Source: Fomes fomentarius (Eukaryota; Basidiomycota; Agaricomycetes; Polyporales; Polyporaceae). From it: a DNA stretch of 64,000 bases. Location of the stretch: NCBI GenBank assembly GCA_022606135.1, contig JABYQN010000009.1, positions 1,947,001 through 2,011,000 on the forward strand. Direction: 5' to 3'. Of the stretch, positions 13,001 through 24,665 are shown in pieces (within the stretch, counting starts at the first letter, position 1; each line of letters opens with the position of its first letter). The notes below the pieces were generated by a model. It did not search any database and was not told where the DNA came from. It saw nothing but the letters and a program-made list of their open reading frames with translations. The position numbers and the translations under genes were made by a program.

Positions 13001-13333
13001 ATCTCCCAGCGTGCGACCGGATTGCTGGGCCGCAGGATACGCATAGAGTAAGCTAATGGGGACCCCCAGCGCTCCATGCATGCAGGGCTGTCAACATCGG
13101 ATGGGGGAAGGGTGGAGGGTGGAGGGGAGGGGCGGATGAGATGATCGAGTCTAGACCGGGGCCGCTGACGCTCGACGCCTGCGAGGCATGCCCGCAGGAG
13201 CACAAAGCAGCGTGATCGTGGGTCGCGACCTAACAACCGTGGAAGTGGCGGAGAAAGAAGACAAGATGATGACGAAACGTACACCCCCTTTTCATACCCG
13301 AGGCCTGCGTTCATTCTTCGTTCTGCAACCCGA
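10039..13333. other. 3.3 kb gap between MUTYH and the WOPR gene
   Basis: Two genes converge on this stretch, so it should hold both 3' UTRs. From about 12180 to 13330 the plus strand is purine-rich, and the minus strand therefore has few stop codons; I regard the long minus-strand open frame there as compositional. A short alternating GC run lies near 11045-11057, and a similar one near 12900. A small plus-strand frame at 11276-11376 starts with ATG and ends in a Pro/Glu-rich tail, but it has no recognisable homology. Confidence 0.35.
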
Positions 13334-14849
13334 TCACCATCGTGAGCTTCCGCGCACGAGGGCCGCTTTCGCCTCATCTTCGTGACGAAGTCCATGGCCG
13401 GTGAGTGGTGGCGGGCTCGCCCACGAGTGCCGATGAGACTCTTTCGAATCCGTGGAAAACCGTTTGAGGTACAACTCGTCCATGGGATCGCGGGGACGTT
13501 GGGGCTGAAGAGTTTGCAGGTACGCAAGGGGCACAAGCTTCGGTGCGGACTTGTCCGTACCAAGCGGCAGCGACACGTTCGAAGGCGGAGTGAGTGGTGA
13601 TGAGAAAACCCGTGGTGACGTGCCAGGATCAGAAGATGATGAGGAGGATTGTGCGTAGGGTGAAGGATCCCGGTAGCCGGTGAGCCCCGTATCGTGGAGG
13701 TTCGGTAGTGGGCCTGCAACCGGGGCAGGTGGGTGGTTTGTACGCGATGTCAGTGGTCGTGCCGAGAAGTCAGCGGATTCGTATGAGCTTCGCGGGGTCG
13801 GGTATGCATTTTGCGCGGCGGCGTACGCTCCAGGCCCGTGACGAGGGGAGTGCGACGGCTGGGGAGAGCCTGTCACCCATTTTGGGGGTTCCGCTGCGTA
13901 AGGGATAGAAGGAGTCATCGTGATTCCCCAAGGCTCGTGAGTCGCAGCACCAATGTCTTCGATAGGCATTGGGTCATTGCGCTTATTCATCTTGCCTGCG
14001 CGTGCGCTCTTGAAAATCCCTTCAGGGACGGGCACGTCGCCGACGCCAGGGATGGAGTCTATTGTGCCGAGACTGTCGAGTGTCGTTTGGCTGAAGTAGG
14101 CGGCTGAACGCGTTGGGTCAGTCAGCGAGACCAAGGATGCAAAAGTCACACGACATACTCAAGTGCCACTTGCGAGTGATGGCGCGCGGTCGGTCTTCTG
14201 GGAGAGAGACATGAACGCTGTACGTCTGCTTGATGAGACGCTCTGCATCGGACCGAGAGAAGGGGAGATTCCCCCGGGTATCTCGCCTTCTGATGCGAAC
14301 GGAGCCGACTGTCAGCGAGTTTGGACAATGGACATGGTGCAGAATGATGTACCGCATCATGCTGGCCCACCGTGCAGAAGGGTTATTTGGGTCTTCATGT
14401 GTTTCGTTCTCGCGTTGGTGGTAGAAGAGGAATTCCTGAGATATGCGAGAGAATATGAGGCATGCGCAACGATCAAGCACGAACAGAACTCACGTCGCGA
14501 ACTCGGCTTGGTCCCCAGCCCATGCCATCCGTCCTGTGTGCGGAACTAGTGAGCTATATGGTCATGACGATGTAGAAAGACGCGCACCATCGTTCCATCC
14601 CCATTCCAGTGGCTTCTGAATTCGCACAACGCTCCTCCCAGATGTACACACAGCCAGAGACGATACTGAGGGAGGGAAGTGAGCACTGGTGATGATACAC
14701 GCGAGAATGATCGACACTGACGCTCTGCGCTCCTCGGCATCAAGCCGGCGGGTGGTCATTGGCAGGACGTTGCGGGCGACGGCATAGAAAATGTGGAGGG
14801 CGTCGCGGGTTGAGCGTATGCGGACGTTGGTCAGCGTGGGTTGTTGCAT
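13334..14849 (-). CDS. WOPR-domain (Gti1/Pac2 family) transcription regulator
   Basis: This is a fungal DNA-binding regulator of the Wor1/Gti1/Pac2/Ryp1 family, whose members control morphological and developmental switches. Five exons give 430 residues: 14849-14722, 14665-14588, 14533-14494, 14435-14159 and 14103-13334. The N-terminal WOPR half runs from RSTRDALHIFYAVARNVLP over TRRLDAEERRA, VYIWEERC and ERWTDGMGWGPSRVRDEF to LFYHQRE. After a short linker the second half contains LPFSRSDAERLIKQTYSV and ends in RKWHLTAYFSQTTLDSLG. The remaining 250 residues are Pro/Ser-rich and probably disordered, typical of an activation tail. ATG 14849 was chosen because the domain starts about ten residues later; an upstream in-frame extension looks non-conserved. 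Known Wor1-type proteins autoregulate from very long promoters. The 3.4 kb gap upstream fits that pattern, but this is inference. Confidence 0.92.
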
Positions 14850-17800
14850 GGCGGGGCGGAGGGGAGGGATGATGGGTCGAGAAGGGGCAGCTGTGGAGGC
14901 GGGGAGGGGACATTTATAACGAGTAGCGAAGCGCTGATAGGGCCTTTGCAAGAGACTCAAGAAAGGTTAAGCAGGAGCCAGGGCCCAAATCAAGCAGGGG
15001 ATCCCCGAATCTCAAGAAGGCCCGATTGAGTTTGCATTAACTTTGCCGCCAAAAATCAAACCCAACTCCGCAGATCGGGGTCTGAATCCACCCTCGACAA
15101 TTCCTCCCGCATTTCCCACGTACTCGGCGCCTGTTCACACTCCGCGCCGAGGCTCAAACTCCGCCCCCGCAGCGCACCTGTGAACGGTTTCGATTACTTA
15201 CTCGTGAGGTGCATCCCACTTCCTCTACGTTCATCCCCACCGGCTGATCCATCGCTGAGGGCGCGTCTTCAGAACAGCCATTGTCTGAAACCGCTCGGGC
15301 TGTTCCCAGTTCCCATCATACCCAACATCATACGCCACCGCAAGTTTATCAAGGCCCGGCGTCTGAGAGGAGCTCTTGTTCTGGTTCGCGAGGAGTGATT
15401 GCCGCTCGCATTGGGGCCGCTTCATGTCCGCAAGCTGCGTGCGAGGGCATTTATCTCTGCTCGCTGATGGCGGATGATTGCCGCACCGCGCCTGGCCGTG
15501 GGAGGAGGCCACGGACGGGAGGAGAGCTCCGCCGAGTGCAGACGGTGGCCGACGCAGGGGGGATTGTACTATTGCTCCCGCGAGCCATGCCTGTCCTTGG
15601 GCGTCAACTGTCATACATACACCCAATCTATGATAATATATTAGATTGACCGTGGGAGCGTTTCTCCTAAAAAGCCGGTCCGATCGCTTGCGGCAACTCG
15701 CGCTGTCCTTGAACTCTGTCTCTCTCCTTCCCGCGCGCTCGCTGTCTCGTCTCTCCTCTACCGCTACCTTGACATCGCATCGCCCACTCACTCATCCCAC
15801 ATGAGCAAGTCCTTGCTATCTCCTCCGAACGCACAGCAACTGGAACAATAGCATCGCGGCCCGTCGGATCCAGTCCGTGGCCGAGCCGTAAGTGCAATCA
15901 GAAGTTCGCTACGGCGGCTACGCCCCCAGTCGCGGCAGGCCGACGCATCTTGTGTTGGCCAGCCTCTCCTCCGGTGAGAGCGAAAGACGGACCCCCGCGC
16001 TCGAAAGGGAAATATGCAGGCTGATGACGGTTCAGATTGCACGGCGGTTGCGTATGCACACCCGAGTTGAGAGCGTCCTGTCGGAGTCAGGCCATGGGAA
16101 AGCGAACTCTACCTTATCGGAATCGGCGGGAGCGTTTTGAGCGCAGGTGAGGGTGGTGTGTCAAGCTCTGTGACTGTGGGTATGAGAGCGATTGTTCTTG
16201 GACAGTCGGTGATCACGTACGCGAGATCACGTACCCACACACGTCTGCACGCTTATTCCACGTTTGCCTCCAAGCGATTGGGTGCCCGCAAGCACGGGAG
16301 CTCCCTCCGGAGCCACTCGGTCGAATTCTGACGTGAAAGCAAAAGCATCGCGGGAGAAGACAAGCGAGTCTCCCCTGCGACGGCTGTCCACATGAACACG
16401 TTCATCTATCTTCCGCCAGCCACGGCTACGCCCTTGAATCCCCACACCTCGCGATTCTCCCATCGCATGCGTGCAGTCCAGACTCGTCAGAACGTCTCGG
16501 AAGCTACGCCTCCTTCCGCCGAATACTCGTTTTCTGCTATCCGCAGCGCATCCCCCGCTTCCGCGGTGGCCTAGCCACTTCTTCGAACGGGTAAGGTGTG
16601 CGGGATGGTGCCCCCATTATGTAGTGCAAAGAGGCACTTCCTCACGCCAGCATCTGTGGGCCTGAGTACGGCATGGGTACCGCTACCAATACATGCATCA
16701 GAAACGTCGCTGCATAAAGAAAATCCTCCTTCGCGAGCGCATGACAGATCATCCGGAAGGGCTCGTCGGCGATTCGTAGGGGTTCGGACACCCACGATGC
16801 GTCTGAGGCGACAGCGAACATCGTACGTCGACCTACCCGCTGACCGAGTCCGGACGCATTAAAACTCTCTCGTAAGGCCTGATCAATGGCCCTTGGCGAA
16901 CGTACGAATCCAAAGTCTCTTGTCGCGTTGCAAAAGCAAAATTGACGTGAACGAAGTTACCCCATCGCACCCCTGGTCGGCTCGTGCGGCGTGCATGTGA
17001 GAATGCGTGTTCTCACCATGCCAAGCATATGCATCACAGCCCTCTCCTCGCTGTCCTTCTGCCCTGAATCAGCAGCGACCGAGGCTCAAGCTCCAACCAC
17101 CGGCGGATCCGCTCCAGATGTGCGCGCAACGGACGCTGTCAGCGAAACCTTGAGGCTTCGAGGCAAGCAGCAAGCTTCAAGCTTCGGACACCCAAACGGT
17201 CGAGTAGGCTCAGCAAGCAATGTAACAGCGTTCAACGTTGACTGATCTGCCCTGTCCAGATGGAGAGCCTTATGGGGATTGTGTGGCGGCGGGAAGTGCC
17301 GTCGACCGTCCGGAAGCCCTTGGAGGGAAGCACGAACAGAAAAGCTCGTGTGGGGTCAGTGCGATTTCGAGGGGGCCCACGTTCACTGTGGCGGCGAGGC
17401 GACCTCGGTCGTATCGCAAAAGATTGCAAGAATTCACAGAAATCCACGGCGGTTTTTTTCTTTCTTTCCAGAGGTGCGAGTTGCTGGACGGGCCCATGGC
17501 CGGGGGTGCGGTATCGTTCCTCCCGAACCCCACATCACTCGCACTCTCGCTCGGTTTCTTCGAACGGGGTTGGGATGCGCAACGCAGCGGCAACACGGGG
17601 GGGCTCACCAGAGACTCCCGGCGGAGGTGCAAATCGGGCGCCACCGTAATCACAATCGTCCGGAACCTTCTATGGTGCAGGAGACGCCTTCATGCAGGCT
17701 TCGGTCGGAGTTGAAAGTCAGGGCGAATGATTTCTTCAAGGACGGGGTCCGAACGCATGAGGCGCTGTACACCGTTGCCAGTCCTCTGGTAGCTGCGCAC

Positions 17801-18265
17801 GCGCGAGCTGGGAATTTACGCACTGATGACGCCGATTTCACCTTATGTGTGGTGGAGACCGGGACGAGGCAGGGAAGAGGAAGGGTGGGGATACCATTAC
17901 GGTTTGCGACGCGCGCTGTAATACAAAAACTGCATGGCCCTTGCCATGGGGAGAGAGAGGAGCGGAGGTTGTAGCGCACGCCTTGGTTACAAATGTGCTG
18001 CGTGACCGGCGAGCACGATGGCCCGGGAGACAGGGATGTGGGTCCCGATGATGGACTGATCACAGAAGCCGTGTCGAGGGCCATGCGTGCGCAAGCCGTC
18101 AGGACTACCGTGCCCTCATTCGACTAAATGATCTACGGCAGATGAAAGTATATCAATATCCAGAAATAGGCTCAGCCCGTGCAACACGAGCCAGCGAGTC
18201 TGTGTTCTTAGAACTGCAGAAATCGGGCTGCCTCGACCGCCACGAGTATCCCATGAAATTCGGTT
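14850..18265. other. 3.4 kb gap upstream of the WOPR gene
   Basis: I recognise no protein family here. A plus-strand open region at about 17238-17974 is open in several frames and contains a strong pyrimidine tract plus AG near 17453-17472 that looks like a splice acceptor, but no start, domain or exon chain could be supported. The stretch should contain the WOPR promoter and the 3' UTR of the DNAJC11-like gene. Long upstream regions are usual for WOPR master regulators in yeasts. Confidence 0.3.
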
Positions 18266-21137
18266 CTAAGACGTACCTTTCAGGGGGATCACGACCGGCA
18301 GATGGTCGGGAATTTCTGCGTAGTGCTCTCGCCCGCGGAACTTGTACCGCACGCGCAACGCCTTTGGGACGCCTGCCACGGGGTCGTAGAAACCAGGGAT
18401 GCCCGCCTATAGCACAACGGACAGCATCAGTATGGCGTACACAAGCGCAGCCCAGTCTGAAGGATGTTCAGTGCAGCTGCTGATGACAGGATTCGACCTT
18501 GACTAGCGGCACGACACCGGCACCAGCAGACCCTCCCCCACGGACATATGGCATTCCGTCTTTTCGTCCCTCCACAAGAACGACAGAGATATCGTGTATG
18601 CACAGAGACACGCGCGAAGGGGCGGCCGTTGACTATAATCAGTACGGTTCCGCGCCTACTGGTGTCGTCGACCACAGCCTAACGAACAGTTCGAAGCCTG
18701 CTCGAACGGCCAGATCAGCAACGGCCGCCGGGTACCGACATCTTGGCCCCGTTGCATAAAACGTCCGAGACCGGACTCACGGTACCCCACAAATCGACGT
18801 CCTTATCGGGGAGCGGGGAACTACGGCTAGCTCGCAGAACGAACAAAAAAAATAGATGAGCGGCTCACCTTGCTTCGCTTGCCCGATATGAATAGCTGAC
18901 TCGAGTTCACTAGAGCCTGCACAGAGACGGTGACGTCCACGTCGAGGCCCTCGGTACCCTCGTCCCGCTCTGATGGACCGTACCGCGCGTCTAGGATAAT
19001 GAGACCTATATGAAACCACACAGCCGGATGTTCAGAAACAATCTCCTCTTGGATCACACAAACCCAGACGCACCGTCACATGCCTCCTCTGCGCGCATAT
19101 GTCTTGTTGCCGTATCTTGCAGGAGATTTATCGTCTCGTGCCATTGGCGCAGCAAATCCGATTTTTCCTCGCGCAATTGGCGGCGTGCTGCGTGTAGATA
19201 TCTATGCAGGGGTGTGAATCGGGAATGCATGTACGTGATGCGCGAATGACACCAACTCTATCCTCTGCCTCCGCCGACGAGGGAGGAGTTTGAAGTAATA
19301 GAAGAGTGCCAGTGCTGTCGAAGGAAGCACGGCCGTCCATAACCCTAGGGACTCGTTGTGCTCATGCGATAGGATGATCGGAAGAGAGAGCGTTTGACCA
19401 TGATATGCAGCGCTGTCCATTCATCAGTGTTGCAGGGATGCACGAAGAGGGGTCAATACCTACTCCACACGGAGGATGACGCCGTTGACGTTAACACTAA
19501 CGTTGGCACCAAGGGAGCCGTCATTATTACGCCATTCACCCCCAACCAGCCAGGTGAGGCCAGCCAAACCAAGCCGTACGACCGCCTGGAGGTGCACACC
19601 AAGTTCCAATAAGGTTATGCCATAACGGGCACTGAGGCCAGAGGAGACACCGGCGAGATCAAACCCAATCTGCCAGTCGCTTGAATAGAGTGCGAGGCCA
19701 GACGAAGAAGGGGCACGTAGAGACAACGCCTCATCGGGTACATCCTCGTCGCCCGTCTTGTCCAGGGAGGTATCGTGGAATGCCGAGGATGTTACACCTG
19801 TGGAAATCGTGGGCCCTGAAGGAGTAAGAGAAGCTTCCAGATACCCCTGTGCAGGGGAGTTCGGGAAAAGTCGTCGGAATATTGATACGGTCAAGGGAGG
19901 CAGCACTAGACTTTGTCCTCGCCGATAGGTAACTGGCTGGAGGAGGAAGGCGGGGTGGACTTCGCTCTGACACGCCACAACGTAATCTGCGGTCCGATAC
20001 ACGCTCTTCAGCGCAATACCGGAGACGTTCAGAAGGCTCGTCGTGGCCTGATTGGTGTAGGTGTGTGAGTCGCGGCAGAACTACAGTTCGAGGGATCATC
20101 ACGAACCTGAAAGTTCAGACGAGGGGAGAACTGATGGGACACCGTTCCCATTAATGCAGAGTTGATGTAGGCACTCTGTCTCTTGCCGGAATTCGCTCCA
20201 AGTGTAGTTCTAGTGGACAATAGTAGCCATGTCTTCTTGTTGACCTCTGTCTGTAGACTGACCATCAGAGGCTTTCGAGGCGGTCCAACATCTCACAGGT
20301 CCTACCTGAATGCGATGTCGCAGTGAAAATCTATTCTTCCTCACGTCACCGAGCGCAAGCTGTAAACGTTCCCATGCGGATACAGAGGAACCATCCTCAT
20401 TTTCGTACTCATAGTCGTACAAAGGGGAGGCATCGAACCCAATGGTAACATTACCCTTTGGATGCACGGCCTGTTCTACGCGCAGTCGGTCTACTTCACG
20501 CTGGCGCCGCCGCAATTCGTCTTCGAACTATCCCGAGAGACTTACGTTAAGGACCAAAGTAAGTATTTCGCATGAGGGTCAAGGGCTCACTTCTTCTTCC
20601 GCGACGTGTCTGAAGTCAGGCGATTGGATGAGCTGTAGACCTTCTAGACCTGCACTGACGAAGGATCAACGGGCTGCATCAATGGGGCACACCATGCAGC
20701 AGGGAAGTATGACCTAGTATGTCATATGCACGGCTGGATTGGGGGTGAGGACGGGTCGCGGGAGAGGCCGAAGTCTACTGAACGCACCGCGATACTGGGT
20801 CGGACAGAACTGTAATACGCAGATGAACAGCTGGAAGGGTCCGAAGCGGGCTGGCACGCACCTTCGTACGCCTTCTGCACCTCGAGGAATCGCTGGGTTG
20901 CGGCCTCCTTACGGCCTTCGTCGACCTGCTTGTCCGGATGGAAGACTACGGAAAGCTGTCTGTAGCGTTCCCGGACTTCCTGGTCAGATGCACTCTTGGG
21001 AAGGTTAAGCACCGCGCTATTTCAGAAGTCAGTGCGAGCATTGTGGCGGGGGCGTGGCGGCGAGCAATTCACTAGAAATAATCCTTGTCGTCGGCTGGGA
21101 TGGGCCCCATGCTGTCGGCATGCGCATTGCCTGGCAT
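18266..21137 (-). CDS. DNAJC11: DNAJC11-like J-protein (DUF3395)
   Basis: This is a J-domain co-chaperone; animal DNAJC11 sits on mitochondria and associates with the MICOS/MIB cristae complex. Twelve exons give 610 residues: 21137-21073, 21016-20862, 20809-20788, 20733-20714, 20649-20591, 20527-20306, 20250-20107, 20047-19464, 19412-19257, 19201-19074, 19005-18869 and 18406-18266. The J domain is near the start (DDKDYFYAVLNLPKSASDQ, then FHPDKQ with the HPD motif, then LEVQKAYE). A charged helix DELRRRQREVDRLRVEQ and a beta-rich middle follow. The C-terminal DUF3395-like part has SLGLWTAVLPSTALALFYYF, a basic KLLPRRRRQRIE, GLIILDARYGPSE, and a last exon with AGIPGFYDPVAG and REHYAEIPDHLPVVIPLK. 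The final intron is 462 nt, about eight times the local norm, yet both sides match the family and the phase is zero. Confidence 0.92.
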
Positions 21138-21539
21138 TTGCAACCGAGGAGCCCGTCGTCAGGACCTTGTAGGCCGGGAAGAGGAATAGAGCAGCCAGCA
21201 GCGTGCGTGAGAGCAGAGAGAAAGAGTTAATCGACGCGACGTGAGCGAGGACTAGGCCCAGCGGCGGAAAGACGGGGGTTGTCCCTAAGAGACGTAATAG
21301 TCCACGCTATAACAAGTCGCTGCTCTCCCATATCAAATCCACTAGCCTGTGTATTAGAACACTGTGATCGCGATAAGAACGCGTTCTTAACGGTTAAGTG
21401 CGCGGTAACGCCGAGGATGTGCTGCCTCATGTATGAGATCATACCAGCGACCCGCCTAGTTCCCAGGCTCGCCTCTCTCTCCGCCTCCGTCGTGCCCGAA
21501 AGCTCTCCCGAGGCTAAGTCCACGCCTTCGACGCGAACC
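21138..21539. promoter_or_regulatory. divergent promoter, DNAJC11-like / RMD1-like
   Basis: These 402 bp lie between two divergent start codons and must carry both promoters. Both products are expected at mitochondria, so shared control is possible. The reading frame of the RMD1-like gene stays open upstream to about 21279, but that extension is not family-like and I treat it as 5' UTR. No core element is clear. Confidence 0.45.
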
Positions 21540-23563
21540 ATGGCTTCCAACCAACCAGGCCCAAAACCTCAGACGCTTGCAGGTGCCAGCGTGGTGCCAG
21601 GCGAATCCAAGGCCCGTGGCGCCAACCGGTCAACCAAAGTTGCAGGGAAGCTCAAGGTCCTGCCAGAGCATGCGGAACCGGTCCTCCAGAAGGACAAGGC
21701 CACGCAACCGTCAGCACCTCCACGAGACAAAGATGAGGCTGGCGAAGGGTCTGGCACGCTTGCAGACAGCGAGGAGGAAGAAGCGGAGGAGGAGGAGCCG
21801 GAGGACGTCGAGGTGAGTCTGTGGTGACGACACACATACCTTGATATCAACCGCGTGTGTACATGGGTCACCTTACTCCATAACGAACCAGGTGTATAAC
21901 CAAATCGACCTCATACCCGCTGGCACCGCGCGTCGAGATGCGCTTCGACTCACGAAGAAGAAGGCGAAGTCCCTGCCCAGGGTGACTGCGTACGCAACCG
22001 CGAGGTACGAATTCTAATGCATTACAGGTGCTGGGAACCCTTGTCTGACAAGGCCTGGGCTGAGAACAGTTCATACCGCTTCCCCGAACTGCTCAAGTTC
22101 TTCAACGCGCGCAGAGGCTCGTACCACACCAACCCCCGAACCATAGTCGACGTGATATACACCCCGTACGTTTACGAGCCACCGTCTTCGACCGCACACG
22201 AGCCCCCTGTGCAGGCACGGGTGCACTTCCAAGCCGCGTCTTCCCACCAGCAGAGCACGGGGGACCTTCTGGGAGTGCCAGAGCTCGCACCGGGTAGTGT
22301 ATCAGATGGGGACGGCGAGGGTGTTTCAGGGCCAGGAGGCAGCAAGAGCAGAAAGAGGAGCAAGTTCTCAGAGACCCCCACAGAAGCGGAAATCTTCATC
22401 TTCGAATACGGCACGGTCGTTATCTGGGGCATGACTGAAGGTCAGGAGAAGAGGTTCCTTTCGTCATTGTGAGTGCTTCTTCCATGCGTGCTCTCAAGCC
22501 ATTACTCATGGTGCAATAGGAAACGGTTCGAGGTTGAGCGGCTAGGTACGTCTGGGCCTGTTCGTGTTGGTGGAAGAGCGAAGCGAATGCATCTCCAGCG
22601 CCTCAAGACGTCGAAATGGAGGACTTGAATTTCTACTATGCAAGCTACAGTCGGTGCGTTGCCCTTCCGACTCTGACTCATCTTCCCGTCCTCAGTGCCG
22701 CTCGCTAATAACGCGCGCCAGCATCTACAACGACGTCATCACCCTACGAAAAGGCTCGAGCTATATGTGCGCATCCATCAACAATGCTGTCAAAGTATCG
22801 CGCGCTGACATGCGCCATACAGGACCAAGCTTTCCCTGTCGCACGCCCTCGCACAGTCCGTGAAGATATCCCTAGTACGTGCTGCACACCGGTCCGGGTC
22901 TGACAGATAGATGGCTGCCAAGCTGAACCAATTGCTAGTTCGAGAACCTCATCTCAACAACCATAGAAGAAACGAAAGACATCCCCGAGATCATCAGCGA
23001 GACGGGCAAGATCGACATGAACCACAAGGAGATCATGAAGAAGATCGGCGAGCTCTTCCTCCTCCGCACAAACATCAACTCCGTCGGCTCCGTCCTGGAC
23101 TCCCCGGTGCGTGATCTCCTCGCGCGATCTCCTTTGCCTCGTTTTTCGACTGACAAACGCGATCTGCGCTGCACAGGAGGTATTCTGGGTAAGTCTAATA
23201 CCTGCCTCTGACACGCGACGCGCATACAACTGACGATCCCACACATCACATTCACAATCGACTGCAGACATATCCGGACCTCCAACCGCTCTACGACGCA
23301 GCGCGAAGCTACCTAGAGATCCCGCAGCGCATCGACCTGCTCAACGCGCGCGTCGAGGTCCTGCAGGACATGCTGCAGCTGCTCAAGGAGACGGTAACCA
23401 GCCGGCACGCAGAACGCCTCGAGCAGATCGTCATCGCGCTCATCGGCGTCGAGATCGGTGCGTCTTTTTCTCCGCGCGCGTCGACAATCGACACTGTACG
23501 TAAGCTTTCTGACTTCCTGCAGCTCTCGGCATTATCACGATCCTCGTCGACCTCTTCTCGTAA
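21540..23563 (+). CDS. RMD1/RMND1 family protein (DUF155)
   Basis: This family includes yeast Rmd1/Rmd8 and human RMND1, a mitochondrial inner-membrane protein that supports mitochondrial translation. Eleven exons give 457 residues: 21540-21812, 21892-22004, 22070-22468, 22520-22545, 22599-22653, 22722-22766, 22823-22874, 22939-23106, 23177-23188, 23268-23457 and 23523-23563. After an acidic low-complexity N-terminus come SYRFPELLKFFNARRGSY, EIFIFEYGTVVIWGM and DVEMEDLNFYYASYS. The helical part follows with LSLSHALAQSVKISLFE, MNHKEIMKKIGELFLLR and DAARSYLEIPQRIDLLNAR. A C-terminal hydrophobic anchor (IVIALIGVEIALGIITILV) ends the protein. The ninth exon is only 12 nt (EVFW). ATG 21540 has a good context (aaccATGG). 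Whether this copy is mitochondrial or endosomal cannot be read from the sequence. Confidence 0.92.
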
Positions 23564-24665
23564 ACGCGGATCGCTCACTTTATCTCGTCGCCGGCCGGCA
23601 GGGCAGCATGCCACGCAGACGAGGACTTTGATCGCCCATAAAGCTGGATCGCACGCTCATACTCTGTACTGTACGCATCACACATGGGGACTTCAGTATC
23701 ACGGAACCCTGGACCTTACATTGCATCATACACATTCGCATTTCACTTACCATGTTCGCGTGCAAGGTGCAAGTCGACCGACATCATTGACCCGTCCGCC
23801 GTCACCACTGCTCTCAACACATCTAATCTCATTCTCCCCGTGACGAAGGGTCAGGTGAACCACAAAATCGGTCGATGGGTCGCTAACCCCAGCGAGCAGC
23901 GAACGTCCTACCCTACCGCCACGGGGAAGCCGTCCGCGTCATTGCTCGGATTGTCAACATCAATCAGTACATTTTCCACCAGATTGACTGGGACGTTGAG
24001 CACGCAGCGAGATGACGACGCGCCAGCAACATTCTAGTGCCAGGGACGCCATCGACGCGTACGTGTTCACTCCTTCCACACCGACATCGTCGCCACCAAT
24101 CGCTCACCGGCCTATCCGCCACGTACGTATATCGGGCAGTCTGGGAGCAGTTTCAGTATAGCACCAAAATCCCGGTCATGCTCGACACGCTCGAAAATCC
24201 CGTAAAGCAGGCCGTTGGCTCTACCGCCGTCTGGTGAAATGCGAGCAGTCAGTTCACCACGCACGTACACGTACCATTCATCCGTTTGCCTAGCCCGTTT
24301 TACTAAGGAAGGTCCTTCGCATCGCAAGAATAGGGCAGTTATAGGTACTGACACGACAGACTCTTCGATGAATACCGTCAACGGGGATGGATAGGTCCGG
24401 TTCGTGCACACTCATTCGACCGATGTGTCATTCGCTCACGCGCACAACACGTCCCCAGACCCCAGCGTCGCTTCCAGGCGTCAACCTGGCTCAGTAGCGA
24501 TCCAGTGCAGCATAAACAATCTCAACTATTGACTCGAATGTATGACATCATATGGAGGGGTATATACAATGCGCGACGACGATACTGATACACTACGTCT
24601 TGAATTCTATAGGTACAACTGTAATGCTCAAGTTGACACTGTAACTTCGACATTGACCTGCGAGA
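23564..24665. other. gap between two convergent genes
   Basis: These 1.1 kb hold the 3' UTRs of the RMD1-like gene and the dehydrogenase. Around 23760-24040 the plus strand has two overlapping open frames (one with ITILPVTKGQ-like hydrophobic runs, the other with RIVNINQYIFHQIDWDVEH) that could be a decayed gene fragment, but I cannot assign a family. Confidence 0.3.

Noticed and set aside
12184..13719. 511-codon open frame on the minus strand overlapping the last WOPR exon
   Set aside because: The strand is pyrimidine-rich over this stretch, which depletes stop codons. The translation is His/Ser/Pro/Leu-rich without motifs, and the overlap is out of frame with the well-supported WOPR exon.
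15231..15791. 186-codon minus-strand open frame
   Set aside because: The translation has no recognisable motif, no hydrophobic or repeated structure, and no supporting splice context.
17440..17475. Match of aaatccacggcgg to the inner part of the 40-bp inverted repeat at 50225
   Set aside because: Only about a dozen bases match and none of the rest of the repeat is present, so a second copy of the element is not supported.
17238..17974. Possible plus-strand gene with several open frames and a splice-acceptor-like tract
   Set aside because: No ATG start in the longest frame, no domain, and no exon chain that extends it; overlapping openness in several frames suggests base composition.
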